From: Microlunatus sp. Gsoil 973
Lineage (GTDB): Bacteria > Actinomycetota > Actinomycetes > Propionibacteriales > Propionibacteriaceae
NCBI RefSeq assembly: GCF_009707365.1
Contig: NZ_CP046122.1
Span: 3,348,001-3,412,000 of the forward strand
Length of the DNA stretch: 64,000 nucleotides
Reading direction: 5' to 3'
The translations under genes were made by a program, and so were the position numbers. Of this stretch, positions 63,699-64,000 are shown in pieces. A model generated the notes under the pieces. That model was not told the origin of the DNA. It did no database searches and saw nothing but the letters and a program-made list of their open reading frames with translations. Position 1 is the stretch's first letter. Each line of letters begins with the position of its first letter.

Positions 63699-64000
63699 TC
63701 ACCGGCCGGGATGGGCTTCCGCGTAACCGGCAAGATCATCGGAGCGGATCGCGTCGGCCAGCTCCCCCAGGGCCGCCTGGTCCACGACGTCGACAGCGCC
63801 GACGCCCGGAACGTCGGCGAATCCGGAGATCGGCGCCTGCAGTTGCCTGATGTCGTCCGGCGACATCCGAAGGGACAGCGCGAGCCGGCGCATCTCCGCG
63901 TTGGTGAAACCGTTGTCGACGGTGATGCTGCCGGCCAGATCACCGACGAACCGGGTGAACCGGGATGGGTTGCGGATCGCACCCGGGCTCAGGCCCTTGG
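63699..64000 (-). CDS. LCP (LytR-CpsA-Psr) family protein, C-terminal part
   Basis: The last 100 codons of a gene entering from beyond the window. IRNPSRFTRFVGDLAGSITV, TNAEMRRLALSLRMSPDDIR and QLQAPISGFADVPGVGAVDV match the C-terminal region of LCP phosphotransferases, which attach glycopolymers to peptidoglycan at the outer membrane face. The catalytic part is outside the window, so activity cannot be judged. Confidence 0.65.
   Translation of the reverse strand, partial: KGLSPGAIRNPSRFTRFVGDLAGSITVDNGFTNAEMRRLALSLRMSPDDIRQLQAPISGFADVPGVGAVDVVDQAALGELADAIRSDDLAGYAEAHPGR

Overview
This window is high-GC, gene-dense actinobacterial chromosome. Signs include F420-type (LLM and PPOX) oxidoreductases, menaquinone synthesis (MenB), an LCP cell-wall protein, two DUF1707 proteins, a tRNA adenosine deaminase-associated protein next to tadA, a DUF3516 helicase, UdgX, and many GTG starts with a -10-like box 6-8 nt upstream (leaderless mRNAs). 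The overall flavour is Propionibacteriales (Microlunatus-like), but that placement is inference. I see no phage, IS element, integrase or CRISPR array.

Layout. 1-7.9 kb: cut-off LLM oxidoreductase, Mut7-C RNase-like protein, NUDIX, NmrA-like SDR, aminoglycoside phosphotransferase-like/VOC pair, DUF6069 membrane protein, DedA-PAP2 fusion, F420 enzyme and alpha/beta hydrolase. 7.9-10.7 kb: non-discriminating-type aspS behind a T-box leader whose specifier reads GAC (Asp), a frameshifted SDR and a DinB protein. 10.8-15.1 kb: copper operon (CopD-CtaG fusion, then CopA). 15.2-17.6 kb: SMP-30 lactonase with both subunits of a 3-oxoacid CoA-transferase. 17.6-22.1 kb: small membrane proteins, DUF1206, aspartokinase with an internal beta-subunit start, and an ArsR-SRPBCC-VOC operon. 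22.1-25.7 kb: dnaX-ybaB-recR. 25.8-28.3 kb: HAD phosphatase, SRP RNA, two DUF1707 genes, tRNA-Ser(GGA), tatA. 28.4-33.2 kb: PhyH dioxygenase, secreted M14 peptidase, an endonuclease/exonuclease/phosphatase protein with altered active-site residues, and a scatter of very small proteins. 33.3-36.2 kb: VapB-annotated small protein, LytR_C protein, K+/H+ antiporter, MarR regulator.

36.4-47.0 kb is a catabolic block. One operon carries an enolase-superfamily enzyme, a D-threonine-aldolase/D-serine-dehydratase-like PLP enzyme and an N-acyl-D-amino-acid deacylase. Next comes a frameshifted GH2 beta-mannosidase, then a tightly overlapping operon of ROK kinase, NanE epimerase, M55 D-aminopeptidase and C69 dipeptidase. 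Together these look like salvage of D-amino acids, peptides and amino sugars, possibly from peptidoglycan. 47.2-53.8 kb: tRNA-Ser(CGA), tadA and partner, upp, MFS transporter with a divergent GlxA-type regulator, udgX, PPOX enzyme, menB. 53.9-64 kb: VOC/TetR pair sharing a 24-bp near-palindrome, membrane protein, frameshifted MOSC and DinB genes, SCO6745-like protein, DUF3516 helicase, degenerate HPt protein with an OmpR-type response regulator, frameshifted sugar isomerase, LysR regulator, and the end of an LCP gene.

Two window-wide features stand out. At least five otherwise intact genes carry one frameshift each, so either the assembly has indel errors or genes are decaying. The palindrome TGATCA occurs about 110 times by hand count, roughly 20 times more often than base composition predicts.
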